DNA from: Gymnopus androsaceus JB14
Taxonomy: Eukaryota; Basidiomycota; Agaricomycetes; Agaricales; Omphalotaceae
Reading direction: 5' to 3'
Assembly (NCBI GenBank): GCA_009733575.1
Contig: ML769811.1
Span: 1 to 48,545 of the forward strand
Length of the DNA: 48,545 bases
Positions 1 through 11,063 of the stretch are shown here, piece by piece. Below the pieces are notes generated by a model that saw nothing but the letters and a program-made list of their open reading frames with translations, had not been told where the DNA came from and made no database searches. Positions within the stretch are counted from its first letter, which is position 1. Every line of letters begins with the position of its first letter. The translations under genes were made by a program, and so were the position numbers.

Positions 1-439
1 CCTCAAGGGCAGTGTCAGATTCTTGACCTCTCTTGTGCTTCATAACATAGTGCTGAAGGATATGGCATAAAGATGGAATTGGGCGCCTATTAAATAGACC
101 TGCAGGCGTCTATTGTCATATGGGTGTGCAAATTCAAGTTTATTCACCAAGTTGACTGCTCATTCTCTATGGCATTGAATACACTCTAGTTCAATTGACA
201 TGTGCAGGCGCTACGGGTGTCCAGGCAGACAAATGTTTCTTCCAGCCTGCGTCAGCATAGACCATCTCATGGTCTACTGGGCAATGCAAATTCACAGTGG
301 AAGTCCGGGCCTCGGAAAACGACCTCCTTTTGAAATTCTCAGGCTCTCAAGATGAGGGATAAAGGAGCTGCTGTCAAAGTGCGGGTTCTGGTGGGAAAAC
401 CTACCAGAAGTAGTTGTTGAGCAGAAATACCCATGTCCT
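1..439. other. No gene recognised; left edge, probably upstream part of the KDZ element
   Basis: I see no convincing coding exon, tRNA or inverted repeat in this stretch. It lies directly upstream of the first recognisable KDZ transposase codons, so it may hold the 5' part of that element (whose cysteine-cluster amino end is not visible), but this is inference. Confidence 0.3.
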
Positions 440-1142
440 GTGGGCAATGAACCTATGCCCTATGAACCAGTGGGAGATTTTGGCTGCAGGGGTGACAATT
501 GGATAGACCTGCCTTCTGATGATGAAGATGTTGAGGAAGGTAAGGAGGCAGAGGTTGAGAAGGCAGCCTGGAAGTTCAGGGTGGAATATCAGGACTTTTG
601 GATGAAGCATGAGCGCACAGATGCAAGCAACAAATACTGTTAAGAGCAGAGGGAAGATATGATTGATGCTTACATGGACTGGTGCCTCCGGAGCTCATCT
701 GGTGAGGGCTTGCCTCCATGTGATAAGCCATCTCTATGGCTTGACATTGTAGATGTGTTTGGTATGCACTCTCCTGTACTAGCTCAACACTGACATCTTT
801 ATACAGGTACTCAGTATAGAGAAATTCCTCGAATGGAGGATAAATTTGATTTTGCTAGTTTGGTTAGATCCGGAGTCCTTCCTACATTGCCTCTGAAACA
901 TACCACCAGCTTCACAATATGCACAATCAGTCTCTACCATAAACTATTTGTGTGGTGCCCCAGGCTAGGAGTGTAGCCTTTTGCCAAGGCTCTGTGCAGT
1001 TTGGAGGGAGTAGCTTTCCGACCCCACCTGTCCTCCCAAATCTACGCTGCCCTGGATGTGTACAGTGATGGCAAGTATTGATGCACACCCCCATATATAG
1101 AAACCATGTATGTAATGAGCGCTTAAACACTTTTGAACCCCA

Positions 1143-3091
1143 ATGTCTCGTCCAAAAAAGCCCGCTGGACTCCCTCGCATCAAAATGACGCCTACTAAGC
1201 ATCGTGCAATTCTCATGTACCAAGATGAATGCCACAGAAGCTTCAATTGGATCGCTAACGAGGCTCCTCTGTTCCAAAACACCTCTGCCAACCACACAAC
1301 CATCTCTAAAGCATATGATGCTACACAACAGCATGGATGCTATTATAAACTGTACCGTCCAGGCCGCCCTCCTGTAATTTCTGAGAAGGATCTTGACCAG
1401 GGTATTGCAGACCTTGACAATGGTGATGCAACTGATGGTGCCAATCTCCAGTGGAAATGGTTCATTTCAATCTCCCATCGCACAGTTTACAATTCACTTC
1501 ATAGGCATGGCCTGTTGGGCTTTGTTCGACATCAAAAGGCCACGCTTAACATCTGTAACTTTGCCAGCTGCAGCTGTAACTTTATTGCAAAGTACATGGA
1601 CAATAGTCCTGAGTTATTAATGCAAAGTAACAGGACAACTATCCAGCCCTATAAGATTTGAACTTTGTAATATCCGTAGAGGCTGAACGAGGCATTGTGG
1701 GAAAAAACAGACAAAATTTTCGAGCCTTGTGCATAACATGACCCTGACCTGCACTGCCAAACCCTAGTTTTACCCTGACTATCTGTAACCCTAATAATCC
1801 CTAACCTTCATATCCCCAACCCTAAACCTTCTACTGCAGATAGCGGGGCAAGCCTCGCACCCCAGACTTTGTCCTCAACCCCTAACCCTAACCCCAACCC
1901 CTAACCTTAACCTGTGTGGACCAGGTTAGGGTTAGCTTTAGCTAACCCTAACCCTAACTAATCCTGAAGACCACTGTGGACCAGATTAGGGTTAGCTAAA
2001 GCTAACCCTAATCCTAACTCTTTCTTGTCACATGATACTCCAGAGCACTGTATGGACCAGGTTAGGGTTAGCTGAAGCTAACCCTAACCCTAACACTTCT
2101 ATTGATCACATGCTATTCACATTTTTCTGATTTGAATATTGATATCTTATCTTAACCCTAACCCAACCCAACCCTAACCCTAACCCTACCCTAACCTCGT
2201 CCTAACATACCCTATTGTACTCCTAATAGTACTATATATGTACTAGTAAAGAATTGTAGTTTAGGTATAGTTTAGAAAGGCTGGATAGTTGCCCTGTTAC
2301 TTTGCATTAAGTACTTAGGGATGTTGCCCAGATACTTTGCATTGTTACCACAACCACTGGTGACTTTGCTGAACATCTTGCTTTTGCACGGACATGGCAA
2401 GAATGGGCAACTGCAGCAGGTTGGAATCAGTACCGGGTCTTGTGGTCAGACGAGTCAAAATTTGTCATTGCAGGTGGATCCAATGGCCTTTGTTGGTGCC
2501 GTAGACGTAAAGGGCAGGATCCCCTAACGGAGAATCTAGTTTCACCGATGGATTGACGAGGTTTAGGAACAGGTTCGCTGATGGTGTGGGGCTGTATTCA
2601 CCGCAATGGTGTTGGAAAACTTCGTCGTATTGAAGGAATAATGGATAGATTTGTTTATATGGAAATACTCCAGGTGCGTTTCATAGTATTATCTCCTCTA
2701 CTTCTGAGCTCATTGTTTTCTCAGGATTCCATGCTTCCAAGTGTTGCAAATTGTGGATACAAAGGGCATCGATGGATTTTTCAGCAAGATAATGACCCTA
2801 AACACACAGCTTGAGACACCAAGAAATGGTTCGCTGACCATGGCATTTATGTTCTCAAATGGCCATTGAAGTCCCCCGACATCAGTCCTATTGAAAATGC
2901 CTGGGCTGAACTTGAACGGCGCATCAAAAAACTCAATTCTCCTCCCATTTTCTGAAAACCAACTTTGGGCTGCTCTTGAAGAAGTTCGGTACAGTCAGGA
3001 CTTCAACGAATATGTGAAGCATCTTTACGCAACATTTGTCCATCGAATACAAGCTCTGTTGGGCAATCGAGGAGGCTGGTTGAAGTACTAA
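1143..3091 (+). pseudogene. Tc1-family DD34E transposase, interrupted and mutated
   Basis: The amino half shows a helix-turn-helix DNA-binding region with the GRP motif (YRPGRPPVISEKDL) and ends near residue 138, where a telomere-repeat element is inserted. It resumes at 2362 with DFAEHLAFARTWQEW. The catalytic triad is visible: Asp in LWSDESKF (2449-2451), Asp in FQQDNDPKHT (2788-2790) and Glu in SPDISPIENAW (2893-2895), with 34 residues between the last two, hence DD34E. A 51-bp intron (2674-2724, GTGCGT...TCTCAG) fits between EILQ and DSML. The stop at 2812-2814 is TGA where Arg (CGA) is expected; another stop and frame breaks lie near 2550 and 2955. It ends GNRGGWLKY at a stop, as Tc1 transposases often do. 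Confidence 0.9.
1565..2362. mobile_element. Non-autonomous inverted-repeat element with telomere-like repeats, copy 1
   Basis: Borders are fixed by comparison with the second copy at 43391-44146. It begins CAGCTGCAGCTGTAAC and ends GTTACCACAACCACTGGTG. The perfect 7-bp duplication ACTTTGC flanks it (1558-1564 and 2363-2369). Deleting the element plus one duplication rejoins the Tc1 transposase in frame (N-F-A-E). The first and last 70 bp or so are imperfect inverted repeats; the inner part TGCAAAGTAACAGG-CAACTATCCAGCC is almost perfect. The middle holds runs of CCCTAA and three hairpins pairing TTAGGG with CCCTAA. No ORF of note lies inside. It behaves like a MITE, but its size and content are unusual. 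Confidence 0.9.
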
Positions 3092-5639
3092 GCCATTATC
3101 ATCATCCACTTGTATTTCCGCTAATCCAGCCATTTTTGCTCGCTTTTTTTGCTACTTTTTTGATAGAAAGTACTCTTATGCACATCTAGTATATTATACA
3201 CAAGTATTTCTGTAAATAAAGCCTGTATATACTTGAAAATCGGAATGCTTTTGAACAGTACGACAAGGAACAGCACCTAAGTGCCCACCTTCCTGGTTTG
3301 GGGTGTGCATCAATACTTGCCGTCACTGTACATGTCTCTTTTGAACGGTGTTCGGAAATGCGTCCAAGCTACATTGGGGAGAGGAGGACAAGATTGGCGG
3401 ATGCTTAACGCATGTCCGGTGTGTCAGTACCGTCTTTATGAAGATGATGAGTTCGACGTATGGATGATTGCACAGATGGATGGGAGCAACTCCTTGAAGA
3501 GGGTTGAGCGCAAAGAGGACAGGCTGGCTGATAAGGAGGAAGCAGGTGATGAGCTGCCGCCTGCTAGTAGGGAGAGGATTGACAGGTGCATTGCTGGTGA
3601 AGATTACTTTGCGTCTCTAGAGGAGACCAAAGTTTGGGATGAGAGCAACTGGGCTGGGATAGAGGAGTCTGCAGCTGGCACTGATGCAACACTGCTTGAG
3701 CATGTTTGGGCTCAGGGGCACTGTGAGGAGTGGTGGCATAATATCAAGGAAACCAACACTGTGAAGTCAGCTACGAAGTTTCAGGAGAATGGGTGGTTCA
3801 TGTTGCTCTGTCAACACATGATGGTCCTGGTTGTCTGCAACATGGTTCAAAGTGGAGAGCTGTAGGTGTCTGCTTCTTGAGTGCTCTCTACACTCGCTAA
3901 CTAGGTTTTCCTCAGCACTCGATACCCTCTGGCCTTGCTCCATCTGTTCATGAGCATTGAAAAGGAGCACCAAGAGCATACTAAAGAAGGAAAGCCAAAG
4001 GGGTTACTTGCCATAGCCTATGACATTGCCTGCAAATTTTCGAAAATGGTATCCAGGAGCCCGCTCAAAAATCTTGCTCAATGGTCTGGTTACCTTCCTG
4101 TAATTGGCACTATGCATGGGTATGCTCATGAGCACCTGTGCCAGCTTCTATTCCTCATGCTCTATATTGTGGGGTGCGATCTGGAGGATGGTGAAGGTGA
4201 CAAGCATTTCTTTAATGTCTCAAACGCTCTTGCGTCTATCACTCATCACCAGTCCACATTCCACCGTCGACAGGCAATCGCTGAGTTCCTTTACTATAAG
4301 GACATCGAGACTTATGCAAACATCAGCTATTTTCTCTACAGGAACTACAAGCAGGCACTTGGGATTACTTCAACTCATGATACATTGAGCACAAGCATGA
4401 AGAGCGCGGGAATCACCTCTCCTCAAGTGTTCTATGATTGGTTGGTGGAGGAGGGCAAATACCTATGCAATCTGTGCAGAACACCGCCTCAGGAGACTGT
4501 CGAGATGGAGTACTACCTGAAGTTGGTAGCTCTCGAGGCCTGCCAGTCATGACTATCAAAGCTTCATCAGACATTCATTGTATATGTTTCTGGGAAGCGG
4601 GGCTCAGGGAATGTTTATGAGAGAAAGCACTGGAATGAAGAGGAAAACGAGCGGAAGCTCATCTCTGATGTCCAGGCGCTAGAAGCTTGTCTGAATATTG
4701 AGGTGAGGTGGGTGGAGGGTTGTGACGAATAGGTGGAGGCAAAGAAGATGGTGAAGGAGGCTTCTTATTGAAAGTCTCTGGACAGGTTGGAGTGTTTGCT
4801 TGTAGCTTGAAATGGCCAGGCTTAATGTCTACAGTACTGGTGAGCTGCATTTCATATGTTTTTGTTGATTGGGTTTCTAACATAGCATCCTGCAGGCTAC
4901 AAAATGTGCAAGCACATAGCCCAATCCCTCAAGAACCGCTCAAAGTCAATCCAAAATGCTATAATAGCCTATAACGAAGCTGCAGCTGTGCTTACCCCAC
5001 CTTGCCGCAAGATCACTTGGGATGAGATTGTTGACTTCTCATACTTATTAGAGTTTGACATTCTTCATGACACCCATGAAGATGTGCGCGAGAAGAAGTG
5101 GGCAACACTGCAGAATCGTCTTCTTATGTCCCAATTCTTCAAATACATTCATGCTGAGGAGGAAATTGCGTGGGTTCACGTAGAGGTCAAAAGACTTCTG
5201 ACTCACATGGTTGACAAGGAGCAGGAGGTATGCGGGAAAGCCAAGGAAGTGGAAGTGGAGGACCCGGCACTTGTGCTGCAGCTTTGTCTCTACTGGATGG
5301 AACAATCTTGGTACAACCAATTGCATAGATCTTGTCTATTTGCCATTACCAAGCTCAGGGGCTTTGATCTTGCTAACCGACACTACTAAACAGTAGGAAC
5401 TCATGTGACGCATCAACCAAAGGGCAGTAGGGCAAGTGAAGATGTGGCAGAATGTCTGGAAGAGTGGGAGGAGGAGGAGGAAGCTGAGGATGATGTTCAT
5501 GAATTCGAGAGCCATGTTGCTGCAGTGTTAGATGTCACTTTCGATAATAATCAGTACATATGTGTTATTCCTATTCCCAGTTATTGTACTAGACTTGTCA
5601 CATTATTAATTACTTTATAAATGTGCTTCCCGAACACTG

Positions 5640-6400
5640 TCCGAGCCAAGCCCCAATGGTCACATGATGCCTGTGAGGTTGATGAAGGTAAGGTATACTA
5701 ATTCATGCCTAAAGTTCCCTCAATTACTAGCATTTATCTACTATGGGGTATATTGCTCTAAACATCTTATCTACATAGCAATGTACCAACGGCAGTGTTG
5801 GCAAGGTCATACGACGGGCATCAAAGTCAATGACAGGCAGAGGAATACAGTCACGGGCATGTTTTTATGACTTGCCTTTGGACTGTTTGTCCCAATTTGT
5901 GGAATGAATGGAATGCTGTACTGCCTAGGCCCTGGTCCACGATGACAAAAGCTGTCGACCTTCGAGCGCGGGAAATTCGCGCTTATCAGCGCTTAGCTTG
6001 GGCTAAAGTCGGGTCCCACGCATAGGCACTCATGGGCGCCAATCAAGGGCAAAGTCAAGTCACTTTTCGTCCATATTGATGGGCAATGACTAGTCATCAA
6101 AAAATGACTATGACTTTTGCCCATTGCCCACAGCCCATCCAACACTGACCAACGGGGTTCCCCCTTGTACATATACCATTCTTGGGGGCTGTACAGGTGC
6201 ATTGCACAGCTTTGTGAAAAGACTAGCACCATATTTGCAGGTGCCTTCTTTGCTAACAAATTCATTCATGCAGATCACAGGGAAATGATAGAATTCTTGT
6301 CTGCCTGGTAAAGTGTGAACCTTATACGTGAAATGACAAAGGATGGACAGGGGTAGGGGTCAACCCAGGGTTTTGGAGGGTAAGGGTAGGGGTTGAAGCC
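5640..6400. other. No gene recognised between KDZ remnant and next ORFs
   Basis: Short overlapping ORFs on both strands here show no family motif. The stretch contains GCGCTTATCAGCGCTTA near 5980 and G-rich runs of GGGTAGGGG type near 6350-6395. It may include the right end of the KDZ element, whose terminal repeat I could not define. Confidence 0.25.
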
Positions 6401-6401
6401 T

Positions 6402-7372
6402 TCAAAATCCTCCATTTTTAAATTGATGATGTCCTATGATCTTCAACTCATCTTGAGGGATGTTTTCAAGTGTTAATATATCTATTTTACCCAAAGTCTG
6501 TGATTTCTTGAGAATCATTTCAAAAACATGGAAATGAAGCATGATCACCAGCATCAACCTTGATTGGCTTTGTGGGAATGAGAGGTGCATACAATGCACA
6601 CATCTTTGCAAAGAGATTCCACATGTACTCTTGCATCTGGTATTGATGGTTAGTCCCTGGCTCAGATGGAGAAGCCCCCACTGTCTGCTTCTTTCTCCAT
6701 TCTTGTTCCCTCTCTTCAAGAGTCCTGAGAGTGATCATTCCCTTCTCTAACCATGTATTCACCTCATCCAACAATGTTTGCTGAACTGCTTCAGTCTGAG
6801 CTGTGAAATCTCCATCAAATATTTGATGGTGATTAAAGTCAAATTGTTGTTCAAGCTGTTGTATGGTGCTAGCCTCTCTTTCCTGGACTTTCTAGGTGGA
6901 GAAGAAGGGGAAGTGAGCATGTTTGATGTGCTGAGCTCAAAGTTGTTCTACAACTGATAGTGCAACCTGGCCGGAAAGCTAGTGAAACCTGCTTTGCATC
7001 TGCAAGAGCATGCAACATGTTTAGAGTGGCAAAAGGTTCCAGTGATTCCATGGGAGGAATTTCCATGCCATGGTTCTTGTAGAATTTGGTAGAAGTTGAG
7101 AAAGTTTTATTATGGTGTAACATATTGATGGGAGTTGCCGACAGCACCAATACAGTAGCTAGAGCCTCCAATGCATTGGAGTCCATGGATGAAAGGACAG
7201 GAAGTCTATACAGGAGGATGACCAAATGGCTGGAGTAGACTATTCTAGTAGTGACTCGGTTTTCTGCAGGTGTGACATCCTGAGCCTGAGCTGGAGAAGA
7301 TGCGGCAAGTTCCTCTAAAAACAGCAAGGCCAGCTGAGCTGTAACCCCAGATACAAAAAAAGCCTGGTACAC
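6402..7372 (-). CDS. Hypothetical protein, possibly several exons
   Basis: Minus-strand open frames lie end to end: 7372 to about 6950, then about 6865 to 6520. They read as a leucine/alanine-rich segment (QLALLFLEELAASSPAQAQD) followed by a charged, coiled-coil-like segment (NTWLEKGMITLRTLEEREQE, then EWRKK). A further open frame at 7415-7669 could be an upstream exon. I do not recognise a family, and no intact start-to-stop model was established. The composition is more protein-like than neighbouring frames, but it could still be an old transposon passenger or a chance ORF. Confidence 0.3.
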
Positions 7373-7955
7373 AAAGTCAGCATCTCTAGTTTAACCAATT
7401 CTTTAACATGTATATTAGGTGCAGTTGCTGAATTGTGGGCAATCTGAGCATGGGGCACATCCAGATGCAGTGAGTTCATCCTGCCATTGAGCTCGGATAT
7501 ACTGTCCTACATGGCCATTGATTTTTCGAGGCAGCCTAATTGCAAAGTGCTTACTATGCCAGAAGATTGAGGGCCACGGTTCTGAAAGGATGAAAATGAG
7601 CCAGGAATAATCGGATTGTCTGCAGTGGATGATTGGTGGCAGGGCCTTCTTACAATTAATCATATTCACTTGTGTAGCTGCTGAGGAGTGACAGTTGTCC
7701 TGTTATATGATAGAAAGAACTTAACAGTAGTAATCAATGACCTTACCTCTACCTTTCGGCAATCAAAAGCTTGTTGAGTAGGGAGCCTAACATTGCACCT
7801 GAATTGGAGTGCTCAATTCAGACTGAACTTATATAAGAACAAAGTCAAAAGCACTTACCAGAATGACAACAAGGGCAATTAAAACAATAATAATCGTACC
7901 TTTGTATTCTCAGAATACAAAAGACAAGCCAGGACAAACAAACTCTTGTACTAGC

Positions 7956-8120
7956 ATCAGCAAAACCTGGGTGATTCCACAGCAAGGTCCCCTTCTGTGC
8001 AGCTCTGTGCAGTTCTGTACAGAGCTGTACAGCAACTGATTGATATCAATTCCCATCATTTGCTGTACAGAACTGTACAGAGGGGGACCTTGCTGTGGCA
8101 ATCACCCAGGTTTTGCTGAT
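7956..8120. mobile_element. 165-bp inverted-repeat element (MITE-like hairpin)
   Basis: The outer arms ATCAGCAAAACCTGGGTGAT and ATCACCCAGGTTTTGCTGAT are reverse complements, and pairing continues inward through CCACAGCAAGGTCCCC / GGGGACCTTGCTGTGG and a CTGTACAG-rich centre. The whole segment can fold into one long hairpin. Flanking TACTA/TAGTA also pair, so the exact border and target duplication are uncertain. No coding content. Confidence 0.7.
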
Positions 8121-8413
8121 TAGTATCAAGCTACAAGGGCAAACTATAATGAATGGACTCATGGTTTAAGGTCATTGCGGACCCTTGGAGTCAAGCATCT
8201 GTATGTACTCGGTGTAACTATGTAGTAATGATTCAATACTATTGTTTTTACATTCACAATTTCTACCCTTTTCAAGTGTATGAATATTGGGAATAGTATT
8301 ATTTGTATGCTCTATAGTATATGTATTGTATGGTATAATTGAGCATATAAGGGGCTCAGATGCACATATGATACAGTATAGTGTGGTATTTTGAGGTATT
8401 TCATTTATGCATG

Positions 8414-8431
8414 CCCCCCCCCCCCCCCCCC
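8414..8431. repeat. Homopolymer of 18 C
   Basis: A run of 18 cytosines follows CATG. Such runs are prone to length error in sequencing and slippage in vivo. It lies in non-coding sequence. Confidence 0.9.
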
Positions 8432-8793
8432 TGGACAATACAGGCCCGAACATGTATGATTCCATATGATTGGTGTGGCTCCACGCGGATCATACATCTC
8501 GGAGCTTGCCGATGTGTAGATGTGATAGCACAAGCTGTTTCTTTAATCAATGTAGAATGGGTAACTGATGCCAGTAAAATGTGACTTTAGGTTTCTATTT
8601 CCATTCAGATCTGAATTGATATATAATCTAGTGAGGATGTGACTATTTGTTGATGGCCAGGAAACAATCTCCTTGTGCAAGATTTCCCTCTGAAACTTTA
8701 GCAGAGGTATGCCCATTTCACCATTGGCAGCCTAACCCAAAGCCCTACCTACACTGCCCGCCATCTCACTTTGGAAAGAAACCCCAGGGCAAG

Positions 8794-9573
8794 GATAATT
8801 CTTTTTAACAACCCTGTTGGAGGGGTTGTTAGCAGGGAACAACCCTCAAGGCTCCGGGCGTCACACCGGAGGCCCAACGGGTCACACTGAAGCCTCAAGG
8901 TATATTATTTCTATCTCTTGTAGCACAGACGTAGATCATCAATACATAAAAAATGTTGCAATGGTCTGAGTCCCCATCCCTGTCGTTCTCTCCAACTTAC
9001 CCTTGCTCAAGACATCCATGGTCACTGCCTCCGCCACAATGACCATGGCAGCTATGCCTTGCAATACAGGGACAGGATGACGGATGCATAATGATTGCAA
9101 GTTGATGAGAAGAAATGAGAAGGAAGGTGTGAATGAAGGAATGTGATGTTTAGTTAACAGTGTATGAAGCCAAAATGGAACAAGACGCACAATAATCATG
9201 ACCAGTCTCCCATAAAGGAACAAACCCTGGTTCCTGCAGCTGCAGCCGCTGCTGTTGAGACTAAATCTCCATTGTCTATTGAGTTCCCGTGTTCGCAGGA
9301 GTCAGATTTATGCTAGAGTTGAACATTGAAGCTGGAGATCCAAGTCATGGTCATTAGTGCACATTGGATATTGATTTCGTAGTGGTAGTGATTTGTCTGT
9401 CTATTCAAGTGCCGCCGAGGGAGGAAAAAAATGAGGTCAAAGAACGACAAAAGAACGACAAAAGTGAGCCCTAAGCCCAACAAGCACTTCCGGCGAAAGC
9501 TCAGTGTGACAGCAATCACATGATCTTTCGGTGGGTTGTCAGGTGCCAACGGGGTTGTTGAAAAGAATTATCC
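8794..9573. mobile_element. Inverted-repeat element with 10-bp target duplication, copy A
   Basis: The left end reads GATAATTCTTTTTAACAACC and the right end is its counterpart (CAACGGGGTTGTTGAAAAGAATTATCC on the plus strand, in two parts). The direct repeat CCAGGGCAAG flanks it (8784-8793 and 9574-9583). Subterminal copies of GGGTTGTT/AACAACCC occur at both ends. A related copy in the opposite orientation is at 40324-41033. The 9-10 bp duplication fits Mutator-like non-autonomous elements, but no transposase is present to prove this. Short ORFs inside show no motif. Confidence 0.75.
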
Positions 9574-9583
9574 CCAGGGCAAG

Positions 9584-10829
9584 TACATTGTACTCTATGC
9601 TCTTATTAAGGTTGCAAATATCTTTTGTCTTTGCTGTGCTTCCTTTTCACTGTTTTAGTTTGTTTATGCTGAATTTTGTAGTTCAAACTGTGCACAAGAA
9701 TTGCGGCTCCCTTGGACATTATTGGTTCCTCAAAATATGTGGCTCCCAGTCCACCTAAAACTAGTACCAAACGACATTGTACCAGCAATAGTCACACTGA
9801 GCAGAACGTTGCATGTGAGTGCAGTACTTTGAATCTGATATGTTTTAACCTAGTAAACTTGTTTCTCAGCATCTATGCCATCCATGCAAGCCCCACTTGT
9901 ATGATCATCACTCAGCATGTTTGTTACATGTTCAACATCATCCAACTGAGTTTCACGGAAATCACAGACAGGCAAGATAGCAACAAATCATTTGAGGTCA
10001 CCATTTCTTTGTTAGATATCATATGATATCGGTAAGTAGTTCCGATTAGCCAGTTTGCACGGCGAAGCTTAACTGGGACCGGAGTTATTCCTTTACAGAT
10101 GATTATTTTATTATTTTCTCATGTATTCGGAATTTACACATATACTCCATGTTTTGACAATCCCTCTTTTCCCTCAGCCTTCATCACTATCACTGTGACT
10201 CCTGGCTGAGGTATTGGTACCTGCCAATGCCTGCGAGGCTTTGCGTGAGAACTTTTAAGCGCCAAAGTATCGAAGTCGAAAAAAAGTGGCAAAGGCTTAT
10301 AAAACTGCAAAAAGGGACTATTTCACCTCATCTTGGTGAGAAGATTTGCTTCGAATAGATATCTAAAGGGGCCTATCAAAGTGTTTTTTTCATAAAGTTT
10401 ATTTAAATTATAGCACACAAATGCACAGATAACATAGTGAAAAAAAAAGATTTTGGCAAAAAAAACTCTAATAGTCATGTAGAGTGGTCAAAAAATACAT
10501 TTCCCTCACTGAGGGTAATGAGATAGAGTCAGTTTTTCGAGTGGTAAGTACTTCAGAATGATCATGTAATTTGGCAGAGGAAGCAGTTACGTCACACAAA
10601 TCTACCATGTTTTTATGCTCTCTTGCACAAGGAAGGAAGGAACCACAGGAACCATGTATTTGTATTGTAGGCACTTGTATTATTTTTATTGAATGCGCAC
10701 GAGGATTGGAGAATGATTTGCCACAAAAATCATGGGACCTTTATTTGCCGCCCTCACACTTTCCTTACCGGCATTGGCAGGTACCAGAGGTATGTTTCTC
10801 TATTTATGCTGTATGCTTCATTATATATA
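9584..10829. other. No gene recognised; AT-rich repeat debris
   Basis: No coding family was recognised. The sequence around 10170-10210 (CCTTCATCACTATCACTGTGA) recurs in slightly altered form at 10880-10905, so parts of this stretch and the next belong to the same old repeat. Several poly-A runs lie near 10275-10460. Confidence 0.3.
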
Positions 10830-10961
10830 GTCTAGTATTATGCTAATCTAGTGCTCTAGGTAAAGTAGTATTCAATACAGCCTTCATCACTATTACTGTG
10901 AATTCTGGCTGAGTCTAGTATTGTGCTAATCTAGTGCTCTAGATTTTAACAGGTCATGGGC
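10830..10961. repeat. Duplicated LTR-like fragment
   Basis: The motif GTCTAGTATTGTGCTAATCT (with TAGTGCTCTA following) occurs at about 10830 and again at about 10915. The block from CTGAGTCTAG to ATTTTAACA is also found at 13228-13274. The two outer copies bracket a copia gag remnant and both end in TAACA, so they could be the 3' tips of a decayed LTR pair. Full LTRs were not reconstructed. Confidence 0.45.
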
Positions 10962-11063
10962 CCCGAGTCCGCCTAACAATCAAATCCAATTACAGTCACT
11001 AGTGAACTGGAATCTTTTCATTTCTTCCTCATTTTTATTGAACTCTCATATCATCACTGAACC

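Larger units (their letters stand above)
1063..3328 (+). mobile_element. Tc1-type DNA transposon inserted in the KDZ gene
   Basis: The element starts CAGTGATGGCAAGTATTGAT and ends with the near-perfect reverse complement (ATCAATACTTGCCGTCACTG), about 31 bp of terminal inverted repeat with one mismatch visible. TA lies on both sides (1061-1062 and 3329-3330), the standard Tc1/mariner target duplication. Without the nested 798-bp element and its 7-bp duplication it is about 1.46 kb, close to the usual Tc1 size. It carries one transposase gene on the same strand as the KDZ host gene. Confidence 0.92.
440..5617 (+). pseudogene. KDZ-type (Kyakuja-Dileera-Zisupton) transposase, decayed and interrupted
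   Basis: KDZ proteins are DDE-type transposases expanded in basidiomycetes. The conceptual protein runs from an acidic amino end (DLPSDDEDVEEG) through CPVCQYRLYEDDE and MIAQMDGSNSLKRV, then the core blocks LAIAYDIACKF, MHGYAHEHLCQL and CDLEDGEGDK, and a carboxy half beginning MCKHIAQSLKNRSK and ending in an acidic tail near 5500. Three canonical short introns fit: about 762-806, 3862-3915 and 4840-4895. The gene is dead as it stands. In-frame stops occur at 641-643 and 974-976 (probably CAG to TAG), with more near 4730-4850. A Tc1 element sits between codons at 1063-3328; joining ...DVY to MSLL... across it keeps the frame, because element plus duplicated TA is 2268 bp. Family assignment is confident; element ends were not found. 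Confidence 0.85.

Noticed and set aside
927..1334. Minus-strand ORFs across the Tc1 left end
   Set aside because: They run antisense to the KDZ and Tc1 coding sequences, which have strong family motifs on the plus strand.
1740..2210. Telomere repeats as a true chromosome end or a fusion point
   Set aside because: The tracts are short, lie within an element with defined ends and a 7-bp duplication, and recur in the same context at 43.4-44.1 kb, with coding sequence of the host gene on both sides.
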